From Flammula alnicola (taxonomy: Eukaryota > Basidiomycota > Agaricomycetes > Agaricales > Strophariaceae), in the NCBI GenBank assembly GCA_015499995.1, contig JADNRV010000284.1:1-62655 (forward strand): DNA of 62,655 nt. Reading direction: 5' to 3'. The position numbers and the translations under genes are program-made. Below, piece after piece: positions 47,257 to 60,106 of the stretch. Under the pieces are notes generated by a model, which made no database searches, had not been told where the DNA came from, and saw only the letters and a list, made by a program, of their open reading frames with translations. The stretch's first letter is position 1. Each line of letters opens with the position of its first letter.

Positions 47257-49487
47257 ATGTCAGAATCCGATTCTAGCAGAAGGGTTCCTCAAGATCTTGG
47301 TATGCTAATGGAAGATTAATGTGTCTGGCTATTGCTTAACATCTGGCAGTCGCTATATTCCATGCTTCATTTCATCCGACGAAAGGCAACGTCGTAGACT
47401 GGTCTTTAAAGGCCAGTCATGGTGCGTTTTGTGTGAACTTGATTATAATTAATCTAAACAGCTTTCCTATCTAGATCTAAATCTGGATCAACTCGAATTC
47501 AGTGCTTTACCTAGCGGATTGCATCTCGTGGAGCAAGACGTCGTGTATGTTCTATATCCGCAGTTATTCAGCCTGACTCACATTGCATGCCTCTAGATAC
47601 TTCACGAAAGATGGCCAACACGGTGTATGTGTCTTCAGACGGCGATCAACGACAGAACAAGGTCATCGCGGTGTCCGCCTGAGTTCACTGGGAATCCTCT
47701 TTGCGAAATCACATCGACCACGACCATGGCGCCATGTCAAGGCTTTGAAGGAGCTAATTGACACCGTGTACTCGTGCATGGAATCTAAGGGGACGGGTAT
47801 TCTCGAGCCTACCGAAACTGACTGGGAACCTGCACGTGTCTTTTTCGAAGAGCGGAAGGTGAGGCGCTCGGACCTTGGCAGTGCGGGTGATTGGGCTGGC
47901 TGGAGTGATGAATTGGATGGCGTACGTTTCATCTTTTTCCTTCTAGAAATTCTCGTGCTCATGATATTGTCTTGAAGTCCTACTCAGAACCCCTCGACTC
48001 GAACCCGACGCTACACTTGCCCCACCTTCTTCGGATATTGGGACCTTCGTCGCTAACACTTTACAAGCACGTCCTTGGCCGGAAGCGCATTCTCATTTAT
48101 ACCCTACCTCCAGTGGAGGTTGCCTGTATTTTATGCCAGGTGGCAGGCGATCTCTGTTTTGACTGCCAGTCCGACTGTAACATCAGGGATATTTCTTCTA
48201 GTCGTCTTAAAGGCAAACACAAGGAACCGATTAATGTCCTCGGAATGGTCACATTGACTGATCTCGACCGTTTGCGGGCAGAGAGCAAGACAGGGCGAGG
48301 TTGGATCGCCTGTGGGTATCCCTTTTTGACATTCAGACTTGTCGCTAAATGTCAATTTAGGCACGACTGATGCAATTTTCCTGGAAAAACCATCTCATTA
48401 TGATTTACTTATTGATCTCACGACTTCAACACCGAACAAATCATCACGACCCACATTTTATGCTTCGAAACTCGTACCTACTCAGCCAGGAGGTCCCAAT
48501 ACCCCATCATACAGGCTCTCCACGATACGCTTCGCCTGGAGCGATGTAAAACTTGTTAGTCTCCTATTTTCCTTTCGTTGCTTCATGCTGATGTCTTGAC
48601 CGAAGTGGAATGAAATTGATCGCATCCTGCAACTCGACTCTGACGGCGCATCGCACCACACATGCTGCAGCCCAGCTCCCGACCAAGCCCAAAAATCTAA
48701 GACGATCACTGCATGGACCGATGTGTGGCAGGTATATGAAGACGTATGTATGATATGTGCCGGGCTCTGGATGGGCAACTGGCGGGGTAATTCGACAATG
48801 TCGTATTCCACCGCTAACGGTGCGGAAAACTGGGGCGCAGTGCGTTTAGAAGGAGACGACGATCTCAGAGTGAATGGCGCATATGTGCGGAATGTGGGAA
48901 TGGGTATCGAAGGGCGTCCCGTGGAAGGACCTTCGACGCTGCGAGTGGGACCGACTAGCACGAAGTCGGTGAGGAGGGCAAGCGCCATGTCGTGGTCGAG
49001 CGGAAAGGCTACGGTCGTTGGAGCCATGCCGTCGTCGTCATCAAATGGGAAGGCACGACAAGTCTCCTCGTCAGCCACTGTCGTTCCTGTTTCAGCTGGA
49101 GCTGACGTTGCGGAGGGCTATACCCTCGATCACCTGCACGAATCGGAGGAAGATGTCTCACAAAGGAGGAATGGCCAACTCCTAACGACTATGGCCATCC
49201 TCCAGACATTCCACGCACACACCCTATTCCAACTTTCGGTCCTGGAGGACCTTCTTGCTCGGCAAGGCGTCCCACCGTCGTCGTCACCTGATGCTGCCTC
49301 GAGCGCAGGAGAGAGGGTAATATCCCTCACTCCCAAAGATATCCTGGCGTTTGAGCTTGGCCCGCTAAGCAGCTTTGACGCCAAGTACTTGGAATGGCTT
49401 GTGCAGGAGTATGCCGGCGACGACGTTAAGGTCACGGTCAAACGGGGTTGGAAGGACCTACTCGGTGCGATCTTTGGATACGGTTGA
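47257..49487 (+). CDS. DENND11 / LCHN-like DENN-domain protein (DUF2347 + DUF4484)
   Basis: Seven exons (47257-47299, 47350-47421, 47475-47544, 47597-47921, 47978-48311, 48361-48554, 48606-49487) encode 639 residues. The N-terminus carries the family hallmark AIFHASFHPTKGNVVDWSLK and LPSGLHLVEQDVVYFTKDG, then VCVFRRRSTTEQGHRG, SLGILFAKSHRPRPWRHV, LYKHVLGRKRILIYTLPPVE and HYDLLIDLTTS. DENN-type proteins act in membrane trafficking, often on Rab GTPases. Residues about 440-520 are Ser-rich and disordered; the C-terminal block LTPKDILAFELGPLSSFDAK and YLEWLVQEYAG is the DUF4484 part. The exon 47978-48311 is read straight through a possible short intron (no phase-compatible pair found there), leaving a Cys-rich insert CQSDCNIRDI that may not be real. 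Confidence 0.88.
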
Positions 49488-50213
49488 TTGACCTCCTCTC
49501 TTTTTCTTTTCTTTCTCTGCTAATGCCATTTTATCGTGTATTACAATGTGCAAGTATTTGGCGGACACGTTCGTTCGATTCATTGTGATGCTTATACCAT
49601 ATTCATAGAGTATACTCTTCCGCACAGACGGCATTTCATTCCTTTGCCGCTGATGATACCCAATACAATACAGCGGTGTTCTTTCCATCTAGTGTACTTA
49701 TAATTTCTTTTATAATGTACCCGGTCGTCATCTTGACACTGTAGACATTGCCAGTGACCACAGAAGTTCTATGGGACCTGGGGAGTCGCTTCTTAATGCG
49801 GGTTGTGCAGCTTAAGTGCCTTAGGTATTACGTAACCCGCCACACAATGAGTGCCGCATTGCTTTTTGTCTCTTTCATCCAACTCTCTACAGGCAAAGAA
49901 AATACCTTCATGATGGGTAGAGCAAGTGCGTTTTGGTATTTCTCTCTTATTGGATTCCATTTAAACTTTTTAATGATATGTTAGAATCAAAAAAGCCCGA
50001 GGTTCCTCTGAAGTCGAGTCTGTCTGTTTCGAAAATTTCATGCAAAGCACAACATTAACCTGCTCCATTCCTTGAAGAACTAAAGAAAGACCCCGGAATT
50101 CCGCGTCTACCGAATCTCAAAATGAAAGTTAGGAATGCGCAAACGAAACCGATGGTTCGTTTCTTCGTATGTGAATTTGAAAGCCTGAGTGAACCTCAGA
50201 ACTTTTTCATCAG
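49488..50213. other. 3' region of the DENND11-like gene and upstream region of the GTPase gene
   Basis: Around 50062-50126 a plus-strand stretch reads LKKDPGIPRLPNL, which matches the linker after the basic Grn1 domain of nucleolar GTPases, followed by a donor at about 50127 and the acceptor at 50213. This suggests that at least one further 5' exon of the GTPase gene lies here; the basic N-terminal exon itself could not be found. Confidence 0.45.
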
Positions 50214-50249
50214 ATTCCTGAGGAACGGCGACTGGATCCCGATTCAACC

Positions 50250-52204
50250 ATGGCCTCTGAACCGACGCTGTCAACTCTGGCGATGCTAGCTTCGGAAGCT
50301 GAAGCATCGTTATCTGCACAACAAGAACAGTTCATGGACCCTTCGTCGTCGACGTCCGGTGGCTTTGGAAAGACTAGGGAACAAATGCGGAAATATTATT
50401 TGAAGACACTACATAAAGTCGTGGATGAGAGTGACATTATCATCCTTGTGCTCGATGCGCGAGATCCGGAAGGTTGTCGGAGTCGACTTGTGGAGGAGGA
50501 AGTGAGGCGACGGGAGTCCGAGGGGAAGAAGTTGGTGTTTGTTCTGAATAAAATCGGTGAGTAGCTCGTCGTTTTTCCTTGTGGAGAATGCGATGCTCAT
50601 GTGTTGTAGATCTGATACCACGGTCTAATGCCCAGCAGTGGCTCAAGTATCTGCGACACTCAACGCCTACGTTACCCTTCCTTTCAAATGCTTCTTCACA
50701 ACATCAACGGACAAATATATCATCATCTACTGCCCCATCACTACTTAAGCTTCTCAAGGCATACAAGCCGAAGGCTGGGAGCGTTACGATCGGTGTCGTC
50801 GGTTATCCTAATGTTGGAAAGAGTAGTTTGATCAACAGTCTCAAACGAAGCAAAGTACGCTTCAGCATATGCTGTTTCTCTGTCCAATTTTTTTTTCCTG
50901 TCTGACTGCTGTTGCTACATAGGTATGCGCCGTCGCTGCGCAGCCAGGACATACAAAGGATCTGCAATCTGTTCAACTGGAACGTGGCATGCGCATCATC
51001 GATTCCCCGGGCGTTGTATTCGACGACGACAATTATGATGATGGGAAGGGCAAGAAGAAGAGTAGCGTGCTGCTTCGCAATGTTGTGAAGGTCGAAGATG
51101 TAGAAGATCCCATAGAAGTTGGTGAGTGTATATGTGATCCATTCAGTTTGTGGTCCTTGACCTCGTTGGTTTTCTCTATTTATAGTCGAAGAAATTCTCG
51201 GAAGGACAGCTCATGAAACGTTACAGAAGATATACAGCCTTCCTGAGTTTTCATCAACTTTGGAGTTCTTGACCATGTTGGCGTTGAGTAACGGCCGACT
51301 TTTGAAGGTATATTCAATGACTATGAAGGAGAATTTCATGTCTAAGCTCTTATTTTCTTTTTGTAGGGTGGAACTCCAGATCTCAATTCTGCGGCTCGAC
51401 AGGTCTTGACGGACTGGAACCAGCAGAAGATTCCATACTTCTCAATACCTCCAACTATTCATCCCTCAATGATACCTTCTACTGGTCAGTTTTAGTTTTA
51501 TTTCCAGTGTACTTGGTCTGACGGCCTTTACCATTAGTTGCATCCACTCGCAGTGGAGATGATGCACCTATGATCGCCCCTGGGGCTGAGAACGTCGGTC
51601 AGGCCCAGATCCTGACATCGTTCTCCCAGCGCTTCACTCTGGATGGGCTCTTTGGTGCTGCCGATGCTGGTGCTTTTGGAGGTCGCGAGAATGACGATGT
51701 GCCGATGCTGGCAGATGATGATGGTGATATCTTTTGGGATGCCGTAGAGGGACCCATGGAGGAAGATGGGTAAGCCTCTGCGGCGTGTCTTGTAATGAAT
51801 ACGTTCTGATTGAAATATGCAGAATTCCAATGGAATCTGATGATTTGAAACATGTCATACCGAGAAAACGTTCAAGATCGCCTGCAGAATCTCGTGACGG
51901 CCGTCAAGACATTTCTTCAACCGGCGCCGCATCCGTCACACCATTTAGCAATGAAGATGGTCATTCGTGGCAGACCCGCCAACCCAAACGACAACGGAGA
52001 AACAAAGACATCCCAGCGTATGATGCCCCTCCGGATAAGGACGTGTTACAGCAGATGGGCAGAAGCAATCCTCTAAGCCGCAAGTCGCTGAAGAAGGATG
52101 CAAAGCGGGCGAGAAAGGTTCATAGGGTCAAGACGAATGCGACGAGCTCGGGTGGTGGAATGGAGGTCGACGACGAGGGCCTTCAATTCACTTTCATGGC
52201 TTGA
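50250..52204 (+). CDS. Circularly permuted nucleolar GTPase (Grn1/Nug1/GNL3-like), 5' end uncertain
   Basis: From ATG 50250 seven exons (to 50556, 50610-50854, 50923-51121, 51186-51307, 51367-51484, 51538-51769, 51823-52204) give 534 residues. The G-motif order is permuted as in the YlqF/YawG family: G4 NKIDL first (about residue 101), then G1 GYPNVGKSS, then G3 DSPG. Homologues act in the nucleolus in 60S ribosome maturation and export. The TREQMRKYYLKTLHKVVDES and DVILVLDARDPEGCRS-type wording preceding G4 is typical. The C-terminal 150 residues are acidic, then basic (SRKSLKKDAKRARKVHR), suiting nucleolar targeting. Family members normally start with a Lys/Arg-rich Grn1 domain; that is missing from the 50250 start. 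Exon 1 may begin at 50214 (acceptor cag 50211-50213) with IPEERRLDPDST ahead of Met, which matches the family and argues for more exons upstream. Confidence 0.88.
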
Positions 52205-53055
52205 TGTTCCGGTCATCTCGGCGGCGTCGTATCGTCATCATTTGTGCTTGTGCCATACTATTTTCCTATCTGCCGAGCAAGGATTCAATCCTTCCATGCG
52301 CCAGGCTTCGCCTCTTACCCTTCACTCGCGATGCAATACAACATTTATTCGCGATCACTCTCCTCCTGCCGCTTTACGCGCTATGGTGCAATCTTGATCC
52401 GATAGTCATAATATTGCTGCATCGAACGGCACTGTTGTCGTTTACTGCGACAATTTCATAATGTGATTTTGTTTGAACATATTTACTGGAGGCGAAGACA
52501 AGTTGCCGGCTCGACATAAACGATGCGCTGGCTGACAAAGTCATTCGAAGGTAGGTAGATAGAAAGATACTGCCATGTTGCAATCCTGAACACCAGTTTC
52601 ACAGACTTTCCCAGACTTAGTGCAGGGTGCTATGCCCTCATGAACCTTCAACGTCGCAACCATATCGCAGGTTGGAGCTTGTGACATTTCGAATGTATAT
52701 CTGACGTGTTGAATGGACTCACGTCTCCACTTCTTTACTCTCTCGTGTCAGATGGCATAGCCAGCCGGTCTCGAGTCTATGTAATGAGGTTTTTTTACAA
52801 GGTCCAGGTGGGAATTCGAAGTCATTTCATAACACCTTCGAGGCTGTCGTTCACTCCGGAGGGTTAACAGTGGTGATAGGCGGGATTCGCGGTAATAAGA
52901 TGGATATGTGTTCAATTATAACTGTCCCATAAGGTAAGGCAATTCCGGTCGTGGAGGGTTTTTTACATAACTGAAATTATTGCCTCGTGGTCTCTATCTT
53001 ATGAACAGCAGCACGACCTTCGATCGTGTGTTTTGCCTCTTCGGCTTCTTTCATC
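52205..53055. other. No gene recognised
   Basis: 3' region of the GTPase gene and promoter of the decayed MFS copy; no coding pattern. Confidence 0.5.
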
Positions 53056-55509
53056 ATGTTGGACGAAAAACATCTACCCAGCAACGATGTCCTTGAATCT
53101 GGGGCTAGTATGACAAAATCAGAGCCTTCCGATGAATTGGACGACGGAATCGACCCCATAGCGGAGAAAAAGTTGCTGAGGAAGTTGGACGTCTCAATGT
53201 TGCCACTATTCACGCTCGTATGTGAGTGTAGACGGTTTTTCTTTTTCTTCGCTCGAGCTAAAGTTGTGTAGACTGCCTTAACTTCATTGATAGGTTCGCA
53301 CATCCGTTTCATGTACCTTGAGTAAGCTTCCAACATGTCAGGGTTTAGAACTGCCATAGGTGAGCTGTTGCGACTTTCCTTCCAAAGAGCCTTCGTAACA
53401 GACCACGAGATAACAGGTAACGCAAAGATTGCTGGCAAGTTTGTTCCTAATGTTAAAACCTGTTAAGAGCGTATCGTTAATCGTGGTTTTCTAGGCTTGG
53501 AAAAAGACCTCGGCATGGTAGGATTTGATTTCAATATAGCACTTACGATATTCTACGTCTGCGTAAGGGTCTATATATTCGGCAGTGCAAGAGACATATC
53601 TCATCCATATCCACAGTATACTGTTGCCGACATACCCTCGAATCTTATTATGAACGAGTTGGATCTATATGGATTGCCATACTTGTTATCCTATTGGAGT
53701 CGTAACACTCGGAACCGCCTTCGTCAGGTCCTACAATGAATTAATAGTAACACGGGTGCTTCTTGGAATATCCGAAGGTGGAACTATAGTACGCCTTCTG
53801 TCCGTTTTCGATGACATATTTATAGCTAACTGGCAAATTTAGTCTGCTCTTGTATATTTACTCTCACGCGTAAGTCGTCGCAATATTCTCTATGGATGTG
53901 GTTCTTGTCCTGACTTCAATTTCTACAAGTATTATCGCCGCAAAGAATTAATCTTGCGCACGGGCATATTTTTTGGGCTATCGCCAACTCTTGCGGGGGC
54001 TTGTATGTCGCCTCTTGTGATTTTTTCATCTTATATCTTATGGTTGATTTCTTTCCAGTTGGAGGTCTTCTGGCTTCTGGCCTCTTATCTGTAGATGATT
54101 TTGGGACTGTAAAGAGCTGGAGAAAGGTGGGTACTGACACGACTGTCGCATCAAAGTCTAATATCCACGTCATCGACCTCTAGATCTTCTTCGTTGAAGG
54201 TGGTTTTCTGCTCTTGTCTTAGACGGCTCCATTATCTGATCCATCGCCATTCCTATAGGCATTATTACCACGGGCGTCGGGTTACTTTTACTCGTCATTA
54301 TCCCATCTGATCCCCTCAAATCTCGCATGTTAACGAAGCTGAGCGGAAGCTCGCTATTGCTAGGCTTAACGCAGATCAAATAATAAAGACTAATGGAAAG
54401 AGGGAACCGACTACGCTCAAGCTTGTCGCACGATCATTTAACATCTGGGTATGAACTCGTTCCGTCGGCTGTGCTTCATTTTCTGACAACGATTCATGCC
54501 ACACCTTTTTACGCACAGACTATGGTCTGCTCTCTCGGCTTCCTGATGATCAACGTATCCTTTCAGGGCCTCAGCCTATTTCTTCCAACCGTCGTCAACT
54601 CCCGTACGTTGTTCTTAATCTATTACATATAGGTCTAACTAACGAACCTTGTAGTTGGACACTATAGCAAGTATCTTCTTTTCTGCGATGTTCAGTCGCA
54701 CTTCATGATACTTCAATCTAGCTGTGGTAGAAGCTCAACTTCGCACTGTACCGCCATACGCAGCAGCAGCAGTCTGGTGTCTCATCGTTGTTTTCTGGAG
54801 CTTTTACATGAACCAAAGGGCGACCCCGATTATAGTTTCTCTATTGCTTGAGATAGCGGGGTATGGCCTTGCCATCGGGACCAAGAATCCGCACGCTCGG
54901 TAAGCACCCGCCGCTACGAAGTTCACTCATAATATGACATTCCTCTTCAAAAATTCACACAGCTATGCGGCTTGTTTCCTCTCCCTCATCGGAAGTGATC
55001 CTTGTGGACCAATGGTACTGTGATTTTATGTGACCCTTCATGTACATCCTTCATATGCATTCCAGTTCCTTATTTGGGGTACAGACAATGCCGCTCCCGA
55101 CACTATGCGCGCTGTCACAACAGCAGCCATCACAGGTTTGTTTCTACTCTGCCGCTTCATGCAGGCGTCCTGACTATAACAATTACACCAGGAATCGGTA
55201 CGATCGGCTCCGTTATTGCGTAAGTACACCTGAGAGCTCTTGTGTCCACATACGAATAGTTTACCATTTCCCTTCGGCAGAGTCTGGACCTACCTCCCCA
55301 AGGATGCTCCGAATTTCCACAACGGAAACTCTGTCAATTTGGCCATGGCCAGTGTTGCCGTGCTCATGACATTTTTTGGTGCATTATATTTGCGATGGGA
55401 GAATGCGAAGCGAGATCGAGGCGAACGCGATCACAGACTTCTGGGGAAAATGGAAGATGAGATCCAGAACATGGGATACAGACATCCCAAATTCCGCTAC
55501 CAGATCTAG
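53056..55509 (+). pseudogene. Decayed paralogue of the ACS-type MFS permease
   Basis: The exon-intron layout is the same as in the gene at 4853-7268, with the same micro-exons and the same protein motifs (LNFIDR, GNAKIAGLEKDLGM, SALVYLLSRYYRRKELILRTG, NAKRDRGERDH, final HPKFRYQI). The coding sequence is broken three times by apparent single-base losses relative to the intact copy: at about 53653 (AAA to AA after LIM), about 53694 (TTT to TT, 40 bases later) and about 54338 (AAAAC to AGC region), each giving premature stops. Two introns have GC donors (gcaagt at about 53437 and 54670). The two first losses are in short homopolymers, so consensus errors are possible; the third is less so. Splice sites are otherwise preserved, so decay would be recent. 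Confidence 0.8.
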
Positions 55510-56549
55510 TAGTATCTCTTCTTGACCGCAAATGTGGCGATCAATTACCCTGTTTGCTTACCTTTGTTCAACTACATACTTCCACTGGAAATTCAGCGAT
55601 ACCAGACGAAGAGCCTAGATATTGTGAGGAATATTTTTCGGGGTAGAGATTCCCCAGAGAACTAGTGGACGACTCTAAGGCCGACAAGGAAATCAGTTGA
55701 ATGTTGAAATTTGGAGTGCCCGACCGGACTGGTTGTCCCTCTCTTTTCGCACTCACCACCGCGGCCTGCGAAAGCCTCCCGATGCCAGTCCAGTATGTTC
55801 ATGGATGCTCGGATGTTGCTTGCATGGAATAACGATAAACTCTACGGTGCGCAGTGTCACTGGACTATTGATTTCAAGCAGGTAGACCAGGTTAATACTA
55901 TTTCTGTACGTCGCTCGAGAGCGGCGGAAACCAGGCTATGCATATTTTCTTATCTAGTATTCTTTTGTAGAGAAACAAATATACTTACACCCAGGCCTTG
56001 CACTGTGTATGCGAAGTGGACATACCCTGATTCAGACCTGCGTTTTGTTGGCTGCAATGGCATGCATATGTCTGCAGGCTTGCGACTTTCAAGTTTGGGG
56101 CACATCCTGACATCCTATCCCTTCTACCTGGTGAGCCCTTTCTTGTGGGATAATCACACTCCGTCGAACCACATTTCTTTCCTCTTCTGTTATTGTCACT
56201 TTAAGCCATCTTCAAGCGCACTGACGCAACACTGACGTCCATTGACAATTTGACATACATACCTGTCTCGAGTCGGACTCCATTCAAGACTCAATCATGA
56301 GATGGCCGAGGTTTGACCAATAATGTAGGACTACTTTTTGTGCCTTATAAACTGAATACTGTTCAATTCGACGACCCGAGTCCGACGCACTTGCTGCCTG
56401 GCTGATCTTATCTTATCTGTTATCTTCCTAGAAAGTTGAACTGGATCCGCAACATAGCCACCCCGATCGACGAATGCTTTATCAAAATTGCGCTCGAGTC
56501 AAGTTGACTACTTTCCTGTTTCCATCTCCCATCTTCTCCGTCGTTGCCC
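55510..56549. other. No gene recognised
   Basis: One plus-strand open frame (about 55711-56235) reads WNNDKLYGAQCHWTIDFKQV in part, which looks protein-like, but it starts without ATG and no family is recognised. The rest is the upstream region of the F-box-like gene, with TATAAACT at about 56346. Confidence 0.4.
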
Positions 56550-58648
56550 ATGAAGGTCAATTTCACCCCCATGGCGACTCCCCTTTGCCTTACCAACTCC
56601 CTTAACACGCCCAGCAGCCAGGGGTACGCCTGATTTCTTACACGTGTCAAGAGGTTCGGAGTGCTAACTAGCTTCACGCACAGTGCCGACCATTACTTTG
56701 CGGCGTATCACAACCGCGCAGCAGCGCTTGACGATGTTTTTAGGGAAACCCAAATCGAAGACGTGTCGCTTTCTGGGGATGTCGATTCACCCAAAGTCCC
56801 GTTGATGGACTTGCTCCCAAACGAGATTCTATCTCTTATTCTTGAATTTAGCTACTTCGGTTTCAACGGAGAATGCGCCCCCAACTTCGCCTTTCGTTAG
56901 CGTCTCAAATCTCACGCAGATTCCAGCAGTTGGTGCTGCATACCCCTTCACTATGGAGCACGATTCAACTCTCACAAGACAACGTCAGCGACGAGATAGG
57001 TTTTTTGCCCCTGTGCCTCCAGCGCTCTAGGGAATACCTGTTGGATATCCAGTTGAGCTGCTTCTGGGGGGAATCTACCACAGACGAGTTGATGGATAAG
57101 TTGGTTCCTCACATCAAGCGTTGGCGACGATTTTCCATTACCACCGCGAATGCCTACATCCTCTCGTTCCTCAGACATAACCCTGCCCCGGTCCTCGAAT
57201 ATCTCAACATCTCGTTCTACTCCCACCGACATCGAACGTCTCTTCCTCCCTCTATTTTTACAGGCCACCTACCCCGACTTTCATACCTGTGTTTACGAAA
57301 CGTCAATATCGACAACCTCGACTTTTCGCTACGAGAGCTAAAGACCCTCGAGATACGAGGATACGGCGTGTGGCCGACCTATTCACGACTGAATGAGATG
57401 TTGGGAGGCTCCTCACGCCTCGAACACTTTATTTTGCATGTCAAATCGAGTCACGTTTGGCAGGAAATCTTTCCTCACCAACCCGATCCCAACGAGGACC
57501 GACCAATCGTCCTTCCCGAGCTGCGCACTCTTGAGGTTTATACCTCCGAATGGCTGACTATCAACCTCACATCCCTCATACGCCTTTTTGCATGCCCGAA
57601 GCTCGAGTCGCTCGTCCTACGTGAGAGTAACACCTGGGGCGTACCTTCACTTACCATAATGAGTTATGCGACCGAGGCCACACCATTGGAAGATATACAC
57701 ATCTCGTCGCCTTCAGGGCTATCGAAATCTCGACCACTGCGCGAACGTTTCGCGCACCGTCTCTTCCTTCGATCGGCGAACCTCTGTTTGGGATGCCAGG
57801 CCATGGAAGCTGTGAGGGTGACCACACTTGAGCTGAATAGGGTGCTTTGGCCTGCCCATGCGAAGATGAAAACCATGTTTGCATCAATGAAGAACCTGAA
57901 GAACCTCTTTATTTTGGACCTATATCCAAATGAGGAGCTCATCAGAATCTTGGGCTACCGCGACATATCGGAGACCTTCAATCCATGCGTCCTCTCGGAT
58001 TTGGAGTCATTTATCGAGATTCCTTCTCTGGAGACACTCATGATTGCGTTCAACCAAGCGGTTCCGACATCGCAGATTATGTCAGCGGATGATGGCGTGG
58101 CCTTCGTCCGGATATTCTCCCTTCCTTCGCTCCGGTCTCTTCACCTCAAGACTTTCAACCTCGAGCGATGGAAGTCACTCGTTGACACCTTTACTCGCCA
58201 TACCTCTGAATACCCCGCCCTCACTTCACTAACACTTACCGATATGACGGACCTCATACCTACCGACCCGCACTATACTAACCTCGCCTTTGCCTTCCCG
58301 CGCCTCCGCCAGCTTTCTCTGGATGGCGTGCCATCTAACGCGCTCGTCCGCCAATTATTGCACACACCAAAAAAAAATCAATACGACGACCTCGAAGCCT
58401 CTTTCATCGACGTTGACACTCAAGCCACACCTGCGTTACCCTTACCCGATCTAGAAGTGCTGTCGATTTGCAACGATGCGAACGTGAGCAAGCCCCTCCT
58501 CCACCGTGCGATTTCCATGCGTGAGGATATGGGCAGGCCGCTGGCGAAGCTCTGCTTGGACAAGTATTTCTTGTCAAACTTGGAGTCTTGGAATTGGATA
58601 AAAGAGCATGTAGAGGTCGTTTCGGTGGGTAGTGAGCTTTCCGCATGA
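56550..58648 (+). CDS. Large F-box-like protein with leucine-rich C-terminal region
   Basis: Proposed exons 56550-56623, 56684-56859 and 56901-58648 give 665 residues. Exon 2 encodes ADHYFAAYHNRAAALDDVFR and the F-box-like helix LLPNEILSLILEFSYF (about 70-85); exon 3 continues ASQISRRFQQLVLHTPSLWS, the usual second half of Agaricomycete F-box proteins. The remaining 560 residues have irregular Leu-rich repeats (RLSYLCLRNVNIDNLDFSLR; LPELRTLEVY; LPSLRSLHLKTFNLERW; LPDLEVLSICND). F-box proteins are substrate adaptors of SCF ubiquitin ligases; the target is unknown. The first intron has a good branch site (gctaac). The second intron (56860-56900) would be only 41 bases; if it is not spliced, a one-base frameshift near 56899 would be needed instead. 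Confidence 0.72.
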
Positions 58649-60106
58649 ACGGCTTGCATTTTTTGTTTTATTCTGTTTTTGCTTTGCTGATATATATACC
58701 TGCCTGTCCTATTTTCTTGGGTTTCTCCGGAGACGGATATAGAAGCTATTGTATACGTTTGTGCTTAATGTTGTCATCCTCTTCTTTTTTGTTAGATTTA
58801 GAGTATCTACTTTATATATGTAGTTCATCTACCTGCCCTTAGATTAGATTTCTATCTCATTCCCTGTATAGAAATAGAGTTCATGATTAAAAAGCCATGT
58901 TTGCGAGTAGGTGATTATACTTGCTGCGCTACAAAGTTCTTCTGTGCCATGAGGAGAATCATTCCCGGCCTCAATTGAGCCAAGCGGTTTTGTCCCGGCC
59001 GGAAGCTTCCTCCTGTTTGGCGCCTATTCCGAATTCGACGAGTTATAAGCGCCGTCCTGGGAGTAAGGTCACACACGTCAGACTGTGTTGAATTTTTTTG
59101 AGGGTTGTCAACGAAGATGACCATTGGAATATATGTTCAGTCGCAAAGTAATGCCGCTTGAATGCTGCCACGTATCTTTCCATACAACAAGTCCCCGAAG
59201 CGGAAGGGATGGCATAGACCCGCCATCCAAAGCAAGTAAAGGGGTAGTGAAGAAAGGAGCGTTTTTTGCCCCTGACCATGTAATCGACATAGACTCAAGA
59301 AGTAGGGCAAGACTGTAGAACGAGCGACTGATTCGGGTCATAGCGAGTGCGACTTGATTCTTCTGTCTTTAAGTTCAAATCTGATGATAGCTACACGTTT
59401 ATTTTGTCGCCAACGAATATTCAGTAAATTTTATAACCGCTCCGCACATGCTCCCCTACGCCATAATTTACCTTAGAACATGTTTTGTTCTGTCAGAATA
59501 GAGCCATTTCCGACTAGCAGGCAATTTTGTAAGGTGTTTATTCAAACTAAAGCGAGCTCCTCAACTTAAGTCTCGAGGATTATTTGAGTCATCATGAATT
59601 GTGATCGAGTCTGCAGTTCTGGTAGCAAGTATCATTCAGAAATATGGAGTGAGTCAGGGGAAAGGGGTCACGATTGAGCGTTCGCATTGCACAGAAGAAT
59701 ATTAATTGGCACGGACAATATCAGCGTTCGACGGTCAACGAGTATTCGAACCGTGGGAACTTTTAAACACTTCAGCGCTTCGCACCAATGCCTTGGGCGC
59801 TAAAGTGCTTACCGCAAGTTTGTCGCATTCTGGCACGGTTCTAATATGAAGAATAGGAGTGGTCATACAAATTTCCACGATAAATTGAATATAACAAGGA
59901 AGAAAGGAATAATACAGTAATAACTCCTAATGAGATTAATCCGGGAAATACAAATACACTACAAAGTATGCTACATGAGACTAGATATACAGGGGAAAAA
60001 GAAAAGAAAGGGGAGAGAGACGAGCTGAAAAAATATTAGCGATGGGTCTAGAAAAAGTGGTATCCAACGCGTCGACTCACCAATCAAGGTATACAAGCCA
60101 ACTGGC
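58649..60106. other. No gene recognised
   Basis: AT-rich spacer. It contains a strong hairpin at about 59768-59812 (cacttcagcgc ... gcgctaaagtg) next to a ggttcgaata-like word on the minus strand; considered as a tRNA and rejected. No coding pattern otherwise. Confidence 0.45.

Noticed and set aside
59745..59830. Possible minus-strand tRNA with a ggttcgaata box and an 11-base-pair hairpin
   Set aside because: The T-stem does not pair (cccac against tactcg), and the long hairpin does not fit a D or anticodon arm or a usual intron. It may be a decayed tRNA or chance.
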